Assembly (NCBI GenBank): GCA_029259715.1
Contig: JAJDEP010000007.1
Location: 124,001 to 188,000, forward strand
Direction of reading: 5' to 3'
Length of the DNA: 64,000 nt
Source of the DNA: Planctomycetota bacterium
GTDB lineage: Bacteria; Planctomycetota; B15-G4
Notes under the pieces: model-generated
Told to the model about the DNA's origin: nothing
The model's input: only the letters and a program-made list of their open reading frames with translations
The model's database searches: none
Made by a program: the position numbers and the translations under genes
Part shown: one piece after another, positions 42,001 through 50,487 of the stretch
How positions within the stretch are numbered: position 1 is the first letter of the stretch
Layout of the letters: each line of letters begins with the position of its first letter

Positions 42001-43758
42001 GTGACGAATCGCAATCCCGCCCCCGCGCGTCGGGGACTCGCGCTCGCCTTTGCCGGCGCGACCCTCTTCGCCTCCGCCGGCCTGGCGCTCTGCGTCGACT
42101 GGCAAGCCGCTCCCACGGCCGCCGCCCGCGTCTCCCACGCGGGCGCTTCTGATGCTGCCGGCCCCCTCGACCCCTGGTCGACGGGCTCCGCGGACGAGCC
42201 GGCGGGTGCGGCGGTCACGCGCTCGGCCTCCTCGCCCCACGCCTTCGAACTGCCGGAGCCGGTGCGTGCGCCGGTGCGGCGCAGCCCCGTGGCGGCCGCC
42301 TTCGGCGACGACTGGTGGGAGCAGACCGCCGGCGGAACGCTCTACGGCGACGGCGATGCGGTGCCGCCCGGAGCGAGTGTGCCGGCGGGGCTCAACCGCA
42401 GTCTCAAGGTGCCGCGCGGTGTGCTGCAGGTGCCCGATGGCACTTCGGTGGTCCCGCCGACGCAGGCGCTCGGTCCCTACGACCCGACCTGGGGCGACGC
42501 GACGCCGGTGCGCACCCTCGACCATGCCTACGACGGCGGCCTCACCGATGCGCAGAACGGCGCCCTGCTCGACGCCGCGGTGGCGGCCTTGCTGCCGGGT
42601 GACAAGCTCGTGGTCGCCGCCGGCGCGTACGAGCTGACCAGCCCCATGAGCATCCTGCACATCGCCGCCGCCGACCTGCCCATCGTCATCGAGGGCGAGA
42701 GCGGCTCTCCCCCGCACCTCTACCGCAGCGACATCCTCGACGGCGTGGTCGAGATCGGTGGAGAGGGCACGGGCACGCCCATCGCGGCCTACGTCGTGCT
42801 GCGCGGTTTCGAGCTCAGCGGCGGCGACGCGGCGGTCCGTCTGCACAAGGTGGCAGACGTCTGGATCGACGCCAACGAGATGCGCGACACGGGCGGCGGC
42901 GTGGCCGCCACCACCGAACATGCGGGCTTCGTGCACATCACGCGCAACGACATCCACGACACCCAGAGCTGGGGCGAAGGCATCCAGCTCGGCAAGAACT
43001 CGCCCAACCGCATCTTCCACGACTCGGTCGTGGCGCTGAACCACATCCACGACACCCAGGCCGCCCTGCAGGGCGAGGGCATCGACATGAAGTGGCGCAG
43101 CAACGCCAACTGGATCGTCGAGAACGTGATCCACGGCACCAACTTCCCGAGCATCAAGTTCGAGGCCACCGACAACCGGCCGCTGAACGTGGTCGAGCGC
43201 AACGTGTGCTGGGACTCGGGCGACAACGTGATCCAGGCCGAGGGCGGCGAGGCGGTGGTGCGCAACAACGTGCTGGCCTCGCCGGCGGGCAACAAGCTGT
43301 TCGACAGCTCGCACAACTCGGCCACGCTCAAGAAGCTGTATGTGACCCACAACACGATGATCAGCAAGAACGGCTACGGCGCCGGCTTGTGGGCCTGGAA
43401 CGGCCAGCAGGGTCTGGTGTTCGCGAACAACGCCGTCTACATCAACGACTACAGCGCCAACACCTACGCCATCGCCATCGGCACGGAGCAGCTCGGCGGC
43501 ACCATCGCGGGCAACACGATCTTCGGCAAGGCGCGCAACCTGACCTACGGCTGGGTCACCGGCAACGGGCTGACGGACCTCGCGGGGCAGTCGACCTGGG
43601 CCGCCTACGCCTTCGACGGTGACGTCTCCGACCTGTGGCCCGGCGTGGGCAGCGCCCTCGACGCCAGCGCCGATCCCAACCACGTCGACGACGACGACTT
43701 CTACGGCGTGGAGCGGACCATGCCGACCGAGTCCGGCGCCTTCGTGATGCCGGACTGA
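42001..43758 (+). CDS. Secreted right-handed parallel beta-helix repeat protein
   Basis: Signal-like N-terminus; repeated IxxNxI rungs (VLRGFELSGGDAAVRLHKVADVWIDANEMRDTGGGVAATTEHAGFVHITRNDIHDTQ). Confidence 0.88.
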   Translation: MTNRNPAPARRGLALAFAGATLFASAGLALCVDWQAAPTAAARVSHAGASDAAGPLDPWSTGSADEPAGAAVTRSASSPHAFELPEPVRAPVRRSPVAAAFGDDWWEQTAGGTLYGDGDAVPPGASVPAGLNRSLKVPRGVLQVPDGTSVVPPTQALGPYDPTWGDATPVRTLDHAYDGGLTDAQNGALLDAAVAALLPGDKLVVAAGAYELTSPMSILHIAAADLPIVIEGESGSPPHLYRSDILDGVVEIGGEGTGTPIAAYVVLRGFELSGGDAAVRLHKVADVWIDANEMRDTGGGVAATTEHAGFVHITRNDIHDTQSWGEGIQLGKNSPNRIFHDSVVALNHIHDTQAALQGEGIDMKWRSNANWIVENVIHGTNFPSIKFEATDNRPLNVVERNVCWDSGDNVIQAEGGEAVVRNNVLASPAGNKLFDSSHNSATLKKLYVTHNTMISKNGYGAGLWAWNGQQGLVFANNAVYINDYSANTYAIAIGTEQLGGTIAGNTIFGKARNLTYGWVTGNGLTDLAGQSTWAAYAFDGDVSDLWPGVGSALDASADPNHVDDDDFYGVERTMPTESGAFVMPD

Positions 43759-43763
43759 CCGGT

Positions 43764-43809
43764 CCGGCCGGGGGAAGCTGCCCCAGCGCTGCCACTCCCC
43801 AACGGCCGG
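43764..43809. terminator. Hairpin CCGGCCG...CGGCCGG after the beta-helix gene
   Basis: Perfect 7-bp outer stem with adjacent GGGG/CCCC. Confidence 0.45.
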
Positions 43810-43833
43810 CGGCCCGGCTGCGTCTGGGAGCTC

Positions 43834-44295
43834 GTGGGAGATTGCCGCCATCAAGCGACCGGGTTGCTGCGAGCCGCACTGAGAGCCGTGCCGAGTGCCG
43901 TGCTCATCGTTGCGACGCTGCTCGGAAGCCCGGCGGTCTGGTGCTCGCTGGCCCTGACGGACGGGGTCGCCGCGAGCGGATGTGAAGCCTCCGCGCAAGG
44001 CGCCGGGGCCGGATGCGACGCGGGCGTCCCCACCCCTACCTGCCCCACCGAATCCCCCTGTCCCACCGACCCCGGATCTCCGGACGACCCGGGGTCTCCA
44101 AACGACCCGTCTGATCCGGTCGAGGGCGGCGACCCGTGCAGCGCCTGTTGCGTGCCGTGCTCGGCGGCCCTGCTGATCGCCGGCCCCGTGCTGCCGGATC
44201 CGCTCCCGGGCGGCCGCCTGCCCGAACGCCCCGAGGTCCTCGTCGGCCATGCGATCGATGTGCCGTCGCCGCCACCGCAGACGCGGTGCCCGTGA
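43834..44295 (+). CDS. Hypothetical secreted Cys/Pro-rich protein
   Basis: Hydrophobic N-terminus followed by C-rich and DPGSPDDPGSPNDPSDP linker, then CSACCVPC; start uncertain. Confidence 0.5.
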   Translation: MGDCRHQATGLLRAALRAVPSAVLIVATLLGSPAVWCSLALTDGVAASGCEASAQGAGAGCDAGVPTPTCPTESPCPTDPGSPDDPGSPNDPSDPVEGGDPCSACCVPCSAALLIAGPVLPDPLPGGRLPERPEVLVGHAIDVPSPPPQTRCP

Positions 44296-44362
44296 CCGAC
44301 GGCCGCCCGCCGCTGCACCGCGGGCGGATGACGAACGAACTCCTCGAACCAAGGAGGGAGTC

Positions 44363-44491
44363 ATGCTGACTCTCAATGCCTTCGCCGCCTCGTCGGTGGC
44401 CACGATCCTCGTGGCCCTGGCCAGCGCTGTAGAGGTGGCCTGCGACTGCGCCGCGTGTGGCGGCGGTTGCTGCCCCTGCTGCTGCTGCTGA
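44363..44491 (+). CDS. 42-aa putative small membrane peptide with Cys-cluster C-terminus
   Basis: ATG preceded by aaggaggg; MLTLNAFAASSVATILVALASAVEVACDCAACGGGCCPCCCC; followed by a strong hairpin. Confidence 0.65.
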   Translation: MLTLNAFAASSVATILVALASAVEVACDCAACGGGCCPCCCC

Positions 44492-44508
44492 TCGCGGCCT
44501 GAAGTACA

Positions 44509-44542
44509 GGGGCCCGTCACGCTCGCGAGCGTGGCGGGCCCC
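44509..44542 (+). terminator. 34-nt near-perfect palindrome (17 bp, one G.T pair)
   Basis: ggggcccgtcacgctcgcgagcgtggcgggcccc. Confidence 0.75.
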
Positions 44543-44547
44543 ATCGC

Positions 44548-44553
44548 TATGGT
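44548..44553 (+). promoter_or_regulatory. -10-like TATGGT 6 nt before ATG 44560
   Basis: TATGGT-gggggg-ATG. Confidence 0.45.
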
Positions 44554-44559
44554 GGGGGG

Positions 44560-45510
44560 ATGGCCTGCCACGATTCACGTCCGGACGCGGCGACAGGCTC
44601 TTGCCCGGCCGTCCTGGCCGGCGCCCTGCTGCCACTCCTCCTGCTCTTGTCGGTGCCCGGATGCGGGTTGATGAGCTGGGCCCTCGATCCGGCTGTGACC
44701 GTCGGTGACGCGCTCGTGCCGGGGGCCAGCCTGCACTACGAGCTCGCGGGCGAACCCGCGGGGTCGAGCAGCGCCGTCGTGCTGTTGCACGGGGGCGAGA
44801 CCGACCGGCGCCTGTGGGACGACCAGTTCCTGCCCTTCGCGCAACGCCATCGGGTGCTGCGCTTCGACGCCCGGGGCCGCGGCCGCTCGTCGGGGGTGTC
44901 GACGCCCTACCGCGCCCACGACGACCTGACCGCCCTGCTCGACGCCCTCGGGCTGGACCGGGTCCACCTCGTGGGCCTTTCGCTGGGCTCGCGGGTGGCG
45001 GTGGACTTCGCCCTGGCCCACCCCGAGCGGGTCGCCTCGCTGGTGCTGGTCTCCCCCTCGATCAGCGGATGGAACTGGAACCCCGCCGAGCTGGGTTGGA
45101 TGGTGCCGCTGTTCCAGGCGGCGTTGGAGGGGCGTCCCGAGCGGGCCACGGAGCTGTGGTTGGGCAGCGCCTACCTGGCGCCGGCGATGGCCGACGCTGA
45201 CGTGGCCGAGCGCTTGCGCAAGATCGCCTTGGACAACGCGCACATCTGGAGCACGACGGACCGGGAGGTGGAGCCGTGGCCGTCGGCCCGCCGGCGCCTC
45301 GACGAACTTTCGGGCCCGCTGCTGATCATCGTGGGCGAGCACGATGTGCCCGACACGCGACGGATCGCCGAGGCCTTGCAGGCCGAGGCAGGCGACGTGC
45401 GCCGGACCGACTGGCCGGGGGTGGGTCACCTCCCCAACATGGAGCGCCCCGACGCCTTCAACGACCTCGTCCTGCAATTCCTGGCGAAAGTGGACGCCGC
45501 CGTTGGGTAA
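44560..45510 (+). CDS. Alpha/beta hydrolase, lipoprotein-like
   Basis: SVPGCG lipobox; VVLLHGGETDRRLWDDQF; VHLVGLSLGSRVAVDFALAHPERVASLVLVSP. Confidence 0.9.
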   Translation: MACHDSRPDAATGSCPAVLAGALLPLLLLLSVPGCGLMSWALDPAVTVGDALVPGASLHYELAGEPAGSSSAVVLLHGGETDRRLWDDQFLPFAQRHRVLRFDARGRGRSSGVSTPYRAHDDLTALLDALGLDRVHLVGLSLGSRVAVDFALAHPERVASLVLVSPSISGWNWNPAELGWMVPLFQAALEGRPERATELWLGSAYLAPAMADADVAERLRKIALDNAHIWSTTDREVEPWPSARRRLDELSGPLLIIVGEHDVPDTRRIAEALQAEAGDVRRTDWPGVGHLPNMERPDAFNDLVLQFLAKVDAAVG

Positions 45511-45636
45511 TGCCGCCATTGGATGATGCTTCTGGCGGGTGATGCTGGCTGCCAGCGCGGCTGTCTGCGGTTGAAGCCGTGTGCGGTCGAATCGGCTCCG
45601 CACGGCGCAGGCCTGTTCGAATCGCGCTGTTCGCGG

Positions 45637-45642
45637 TAGGTT
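45637..45642 (+). promoter_or_regulatory. -10-like TAGGTT 6 nt before ATG 45649
   Basis: TAGGTT-tgcggc-ATG. Confidence 0.45.
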
Positions 45643-45648
45643 TGCGGC

Positions 45649-47541
45649 ATGTCCCCCCGCCCCCTGGCGCGCACGCGGAGCGTGTTCGCCCTCATCTTGG
45701 TCGCCATCATGTGCGCGCCGGCAGCGCCGGCAGCGCTGGCAGCGCCGGCCGTTGTCGGTGGCGTGATGCAGGTGACGTCCGTCATCCCCTCGCGCTTCTC
45801 GGTGGGGGCCTCGCCGGCGGTGGCGATCACCGTCGACTTCGACAAGCGGGTGCAAGCGTCCACCCTCGACGCCCAGTCCTTCGCGGTGTGGGGACGTTGG
45901 AGCGGCGTGGTGGACGGCACGCGCACCCTCGAGAACGGTGAGACCCGGGTGGTGTTCAAGCCCGACCGCCCCTTCTTCCCGGGCGAGCAGGTGACCGTCT
46001 CGCTCTCGTCCGCCCTCACGAGCTTGCAGAACGACCCGCTCGCGGGCGGGCACGCGTTCTCCTTCCGGGTGCGCACCGCGACCGCGCCGGCGGTGTTCAC
46101 GTGGGCCGGCGACCTCGACACGCGCTCACCGGGCGAAGGCCTGGCCCAGACCTACGGCGCCTACGCCGGCGACTTCGACGGCGACGGCGCGCCCGACCTG
46201 GCCCTGCCCACCGAGGTGGGGGACGACGTGCGCATGGTCATGAACGACGGCTGCGGCAACTTCTCCTCGCCGCCCGTGCAGTGGAACCTCGGGCAGGACA
46301 CGTCGCCGAGCGCCAACGAGGGCGCCGACTTCAACGGCGACGGGCTGATCGACATCGCCGTGGCCAACAACGTCGGCGACAGCATCGCCGTGCTCCTGGG
46401 CGACGGGACGGGCGGCTTCTCGACGGTGACCCTGTATCCGTCCGGCGCGCAGCCGCGGGGCCTGTGCGTGCTCGACGCCGAAGGGGACGGCGACGTCGAC
46501 ATCGTCACGGCGCACCGGGGCTCGTCCGACCTCGGCCTGTTCCTCAACCAGGGCGACGGCACCTTCGGGGCGATGATGGCTTTCGAGGGCGGCGGGGGCG
46601 GCGAGACCTCCGTGGCCGCCGCCGACGCCAACGGCGACGGCTGGACCGACCTGTTCGTGGCCCACTTCACCTCGAGCCAGTTGACCGTGCTGCTGAACGA
46701 CGGGGCGGGCGGCTTCGCCGTGTCGGCCACGCGACCCATCGCCAACGGCCCGTGGAGCATCGCGCTGGGCGACGTCGACAACGACGGGGCCGTCGACGCC
46801 GTGAGCTGCGGCAGCACGGCGGGCCGCGTCTCGGTGCTGCTCGGTGATGGCGCGGGCGGCCTGGCGCCGCACTTCCAGCTCGATGTGGGCAACTTCCCCA
46901 TCGCGGCGGACCTGGGCGACCTCGATGGCGACACCGACCTCGACCTCGTGTGCAGCAACTTCGCCACCGACGACTGGACCGTCTACCTGAATCAGGGCAA
47001 CGCCGTGTTCGGCGGCCGCTTCGAGCTGCCGGCGATCCTGGCCGGGTCGTGCGCCGTGCTCGTCGACTACGACCGCAACGGCATGCTCGACATCCTCGGC
47101 ATCGACGAGCTGGCCGACGTCGTACGCATCTGGAAGCAGGAGCCGGTGTCGCTGCCCCTGGTGGCCGAGGCGACCTGCACCGCGACGCTGCGCCTCAACA
47201 ACTTCGCCGTCCGCACGGGCTACGGCGGACGGCCGCCGCTCATCGTGCGCGGTGGTGACGTCATGTTCCTCGGCGTGACCGCGCCGCCGGGTGCCCTGTT
47301 CGGCATCGGAGTCGGCAGCCAGGTCAACCCGGGCACGCAGACCCTCGGCGGGCCGCTGCACCTGGGCGCGCCCATCGTCGTGCCCTTCCTGGGCTTCGCC
47401 GATGCGAACGGCGAGGCGTCCTTCCAGGTGCCCGTGCCCACCTCGGTGACGCCCGGCGTGACCGTCACGCTGCAGTTGGTGGTCGAGCAGCCTTTCGCGC
47501 TGGTGATGGGCAACTCCGAGGTGATCCAGACCGCGCCTTGA
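45649..47541 (+). CDS. Secreted FG-GAP/VCBS repeat protein with N-terminal bacterial Ig-like domain
   Basis: Repeated GDFDGDGAPDLALP, ADFNGDGLIDIAVANNVGDSIAVLLGDGTGGF units. Confidence 0.92.
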   Translation: MSPRPLARTRSVFALILVAIMCAPAAPAALAAPAVVGGVMQVTSVIPSRFSVGASPAVAITVDFDKRVQASTLDAQSFAVWGRWSGVVDGTRTLENGETRVVFKPDRPFFPGEQVTVSLSSALTSLQNDPLAGGHAFSFRVRTATAPAVFTWAGDLDTRSPGEGLAQTYGAYAGDFDGDGAPDLALPTEVGDDVRMVMNDGCGNFSSPPVQWNLGQDTSPSANEGADFNGDGLIDIAVANNVGDSIAVLLGDGTGGFSTVTLYPSGAQPRGLCVLDAEGDGDVDIVTAHRGSSDLGLFLNQGDGTFGAMMAFEGGGGGETSVAAADANGDGWTDLFVAHFTSSQLTVLLNDGAGGFAVSATRPIANGPWSIALGDVDNDGAVDAVSCGSTAGRVSVLLGDGAGGLAPHFQLDVGNFPIAADLGDLDGDTDLDLVCSNFATDDWTVYLNQGNAVFGGRFELPAILAGSCAVLVDYDRNGMLDILGIDELADVVRIWKQEPVSLPLVAEATCTATLRLNNFAVRTGYGGRPPLIVRGGDVMFLGVTAPPGALFGIGVGSQVNPGTQTLGGPLHLGAPIVVPFLGFADANGEASFQVPVPTSVTPGVTVTLQLVVEQPFALVMGNSEVIQTAP

Positions 47542-47596
47542 GGGCGCGGCGGACCCGTCGTTCGAGGGGCCCGCGCGGTGGTCTGGCGGACCCGGG

Positions 47597-50371
47597 CTAG
47601 GGACGCAGCGTCGGCACGGCGGACGTCGAATCGATGCCGTAGGCGAAGCCGTCGCTGCGGACGGCGGCGCCGAGCGCGCCCGGGCGCGCGTCACCCGTCA
47701 CCGTCACCGTGATCGTGTGCCAACCGGAGGCGCCGAAGTCGTGGGTGAACACGGGTTGTTCGTAGAGCGGCAAAGGCGCCCAGAGGTCCACCGTCTGGGG
47801 GGGCGAGCCGTCGAGGGCGATCTCGGCGAAACCCGACCCCGGCTCACGCAGGGCGAACCAGGTCACGGAGTGGCCGTAGAAGGTGGTGGTGGTGAAGTCG
47901 CCGGCGCTGTCGGACCAGAGGGTGCCCCGGCCGAACGAGCGGGGCGCGTGGGGCAGCGTCGCGGCGAGCGGGACGCCGTCGGCGTGCGCGAGCGGGGCGG
48001 CCGGCGACAGGGCGTCGAGCCCGCGGGGCGGCAGGTCGGGCGCCATGCCCGGCGCCGTCTCCTCCGCCGTGTGCCCGGAGCAGCCGGCGGCGGCCAGGGC
48101 GTCGGCGCCCAGGTTTCCGGCGAGGGCCACGTCGGGCGTCCAGGTGCCGACGTGCTCGACCACCTGGTGCACCTCGTCGGCGCGCACGATGGTCGGCACG
48201 GGCGACCAGTCCGCGCCGCCGTTGGTCGACCGCCACAGGCCGGCGTGGTTGGTGAGGAACACCGTGCGATCGAAGCGGTAGGCGGGCGATACGGCCAGCA
48301 CGCGCGGCGCATCGCGGGGCAGGCCGTCGCTCGCGGGCGCCCAGGTGTCGCCGCCGTTGGTCGTGCGGAAGACCCCGTGGTAGAGGCTGACGAGGAAGGC
48401 GACGCGGGGGTTCGTGAAGCGGGGCGCGGTGGCGATGCTCTCGATGACCAAGGGCGCGTCGGTGGGCAGGCCGGTGTTCACGGCCTGGAAGCTCTGTCCG
48501 CCGTCGAGGGAGCGCCAGACGCCGTCGCCGGCCGTGCCGAGGAAGGCCGTGCCGTCGTCGGCCACCTCGACCCAGCGGTTTTCGACGTCGGGCGGTCCGG
48601 TGGGCACGAAGCTCCAGCCCCCGTCGGTGCTCACCCACAGCCCGTGGTCGGGTGAGCCGGCGTAGAGCGTGCCGTCGTCGACGAAGTTCGGTGAGAAGTC
48701 GAGCTGGGTCACCACGGCCTCGAAGGGGATGCCGTTGAGCGGCGACCAGCCGGCGCCGCCGTCGTCGCTGCGCCAGGCGCCGCCGTCCGCGGTGCCGATG
48801 ACCACCAGCCGGTCGTCGGCGAAGCGCGGCGACAGGGCGATGGAGCGGATCACCGTGGCGCCGGGCGGCTTGGGGATGTGCTGCCACCGACGCCCGCCAT
48901 CGTGGGAGCGATACAGCTGGATGTGCGCGTAGAACAGCGTGCGGTCGCTGCTGTACTGGGGCGACACGGCCATGGACGCCGAGAAGGTGGAGAGGACGCC
49001 GGCGCCGAGGGCGGTCCATGCGGGCAGCGGCTCGGGAGCGGGCAGCGGTGTGTGCGGGTCGACGTGAGCGGGGGGCGTCGCGCCCGACGGTGCGCCCAGG
49101 AGTGACCCCGACAGGGCGCCGGACACCGCGTCGTCGAGCCCGAGCTCTCCGCCGGCGCCTTGGCCCGGGGCCGGAACCTCGTCGTGCGTCGGGAAGGGGT
49201 CGATGACCGGCGTTTCGGTGAGCCGCCCGCGGATCAGGCCTGCGCCGTAGTTGCCCATGAAGACCAGGCCGTCGTCGCCGAAGGTGCGGGTGAGCTCGAG
49301 GGCGCGATTGACCCGCATGGAGTAGACGTCCTGCTGTCGCCAGGTCAGGCCGCGGTCGTCCGAGAGGAAGAAGCCCTCGAACATGGCCAGCAGCACGCGC
49401 CCGCTCGTGGCGAAGTCGGGCGCGGGCACGACGTCGCGGTAGTGCACGCTGGAGAGGTTGGAGAGAGCCTCGATGCCCACGTTGCTCACGACCCAGGGCG
49501 CGAAGGAGGTGTCGGACCGGTAGCAGCCGCCCTGCTGGCCGATGCTCAACAGCGTGCCGTCATCGGCGTAGCGCACCTGGGTGATGATCGGGTCGGCGAG
49601 CCCGTCGAGGTGGAAGGTGAAGCGGGCGCCGCCGTCGATGCTGAGCGCGACGCCGAGGCCGGAGCGCCCGAAGCACACGGCCAGGGTGTCGCCCGTGGGA
49701 TCGAGCGGCGAGACGGCCACCGCGTCGACCCGCTGGGGGAAGGACGCCAGGGGCGTCCAGCTGTCGCCGTTGTCCGTCGAGCGGTGCACTACCTGGGTGC
49801 CCGCGTAGATCACGGTGCCGTCGCCGCTCACGTCGATGAAGCGGATGTCGACCTCGGTCAGGTTGGTGAGCTCGGTCCACGCGTCGCCGCGGTCGCCGGT
49901 GCGCTGCACGCCCGAGGCGGTGGCGGCGAGCAGCCGGCCGTCGATGGCGAAGTCCGGCGAGATGGCGAGGTCGAACACCAGGACGTCGGCGAGGACCTTC
50001 TGCCAGGTGTCGCCGCGGTCGACGCTGCGCCAGACGCCGTCCTGGGTGGCGGCGAAGGCCGTGTCGTCGTTGGCGTAGTCGGGGGAGAAGGCGAAGGTGC
50101 GCACGCCCTCGTCGATCATGGGCAGGCCGTAGCTCTGCCAGGTGAGGCCGCCGTCCACCGAGCGGGCGAACAGGCGGTGCCGCGTCATCACCGTGGAGAG
50201 GAAGACCGTGCCGTCGGTCTCGTAGGCGGGGGACACGCCGACGGCATTGATCACGTCGTGGGGCGAATGGGCCGCGGCGCCGGGGGCCAGCCCGAGGAGC
50301 AGCCCCAGCACCAGGGCGAAGGCCAGCCCGTGCCGGCTGCCACTGCGCTGGTTTCTCCCGTCGTCCTGCAT
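47597..50371 (-). CDS. Secreted BNR/YCF48-like beta-propeller (sialidase-type repeat) protein
   Basis: Many RSVDGGLTW, RSTDNGDSW, RSDDGGAGW, RSLDGGQSF repeats; ATG 50371 has an upstream SD-like gggag (ORF extends to 50404). Confidence 0.9.
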   Translation of the reverse strand: MQDDGRNQRSGSRHGLAFALVLGLLLGLAPGAAAHSPHDVINAVGVSPAYETDGTVFLSTVMTRHRLFARSVDGGLTWQSYGLPMIDEGVRTFAFSPDYANDDTAFAATQDGVWRSVDRGDTWQKVLADVLVFDLAISPDFAIDGRLLAATASGVQRTGDRGDAWTELTNLTEVDIRFIDVSGDGTVIYAGTQVVHRSTDNGDSWTPLASFPQRVDAVAVSPLDPTGDTLAVCFGRSGLGVALSIDGGARFTFHLDGLADPIITQVRYADDGTLLSIGQQGGCYRSDTSFAPWVVSNVGIEALSNLSSVHYRDVVPAPDFATSGRVLLAMFEGFFLSDDRGLTWRQQDVYSMRVNRALELTRTFGDDGLVFMGNYGAGLIRGRLTETPVIDPFPTHDEVPAPGQGAGGELGLDDAVSGALSGSLLGAPSGATPPAHVDPHTPLPAPEPLPAWTALGAGVLSTFSASMAVSPQYSSDRTLFYAHIQLYRSHDGGRRWQHIPKPPGATVIRSIALSPRFADDRLVVIGTADGGAWRSDDGGAGWSPLNGIPFEAVVTQLDFSPNFVDDGTLYAGSPDHGLWVSTDGGWSFVPTGPPDVENRWVEVADDGTAFLGTAGDGVWRSLDGGQSFQAVNTGLPTDAPLVIESIATAPRFTNPRVAFLVSLYHGVFRTTNGGDTWAPASDGLPRDAPRVLAVSPAYRFDRTVFLTNHAGLWRSTNGGADWSPVPTIVRADEVHQVVEHVGTWTPDVALAGNLGADALAAAGCSGHTAEETAPGMAPDLPPRGLDALSPAAPLAHADGVPLAATLPHAPRSFGRGTLWSDSAGDFTTTTFYGHSVTWFALREPGSGFAEIALDGSPPQTVDLWAPLPLYEQPVFTHDFGASGWHTITVTVTGDARPGALGAAVRSDGFAYGIDSTSAVPTLRP

Positions 50372-50487
50372 CTCGCTCCCTGCCCTCGTGTCGGCCCGAT
50401 TCATGCCTGGATGCGCAGCGCGTGCCGACCGGGCAGTTTAGCCCGCCTCCGTTCTCCCGGGGGGCCGACTGCTAGAATCTGCCGCCC

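Noticed and set aside
40183-44571. 1462-aa minus-strand ORF
   Set aside because: Antisense to four well-supported genes; composition is His/Arg/Gly/Val repetitive as expected from the complement of high-GC coding DNA; no motifs.
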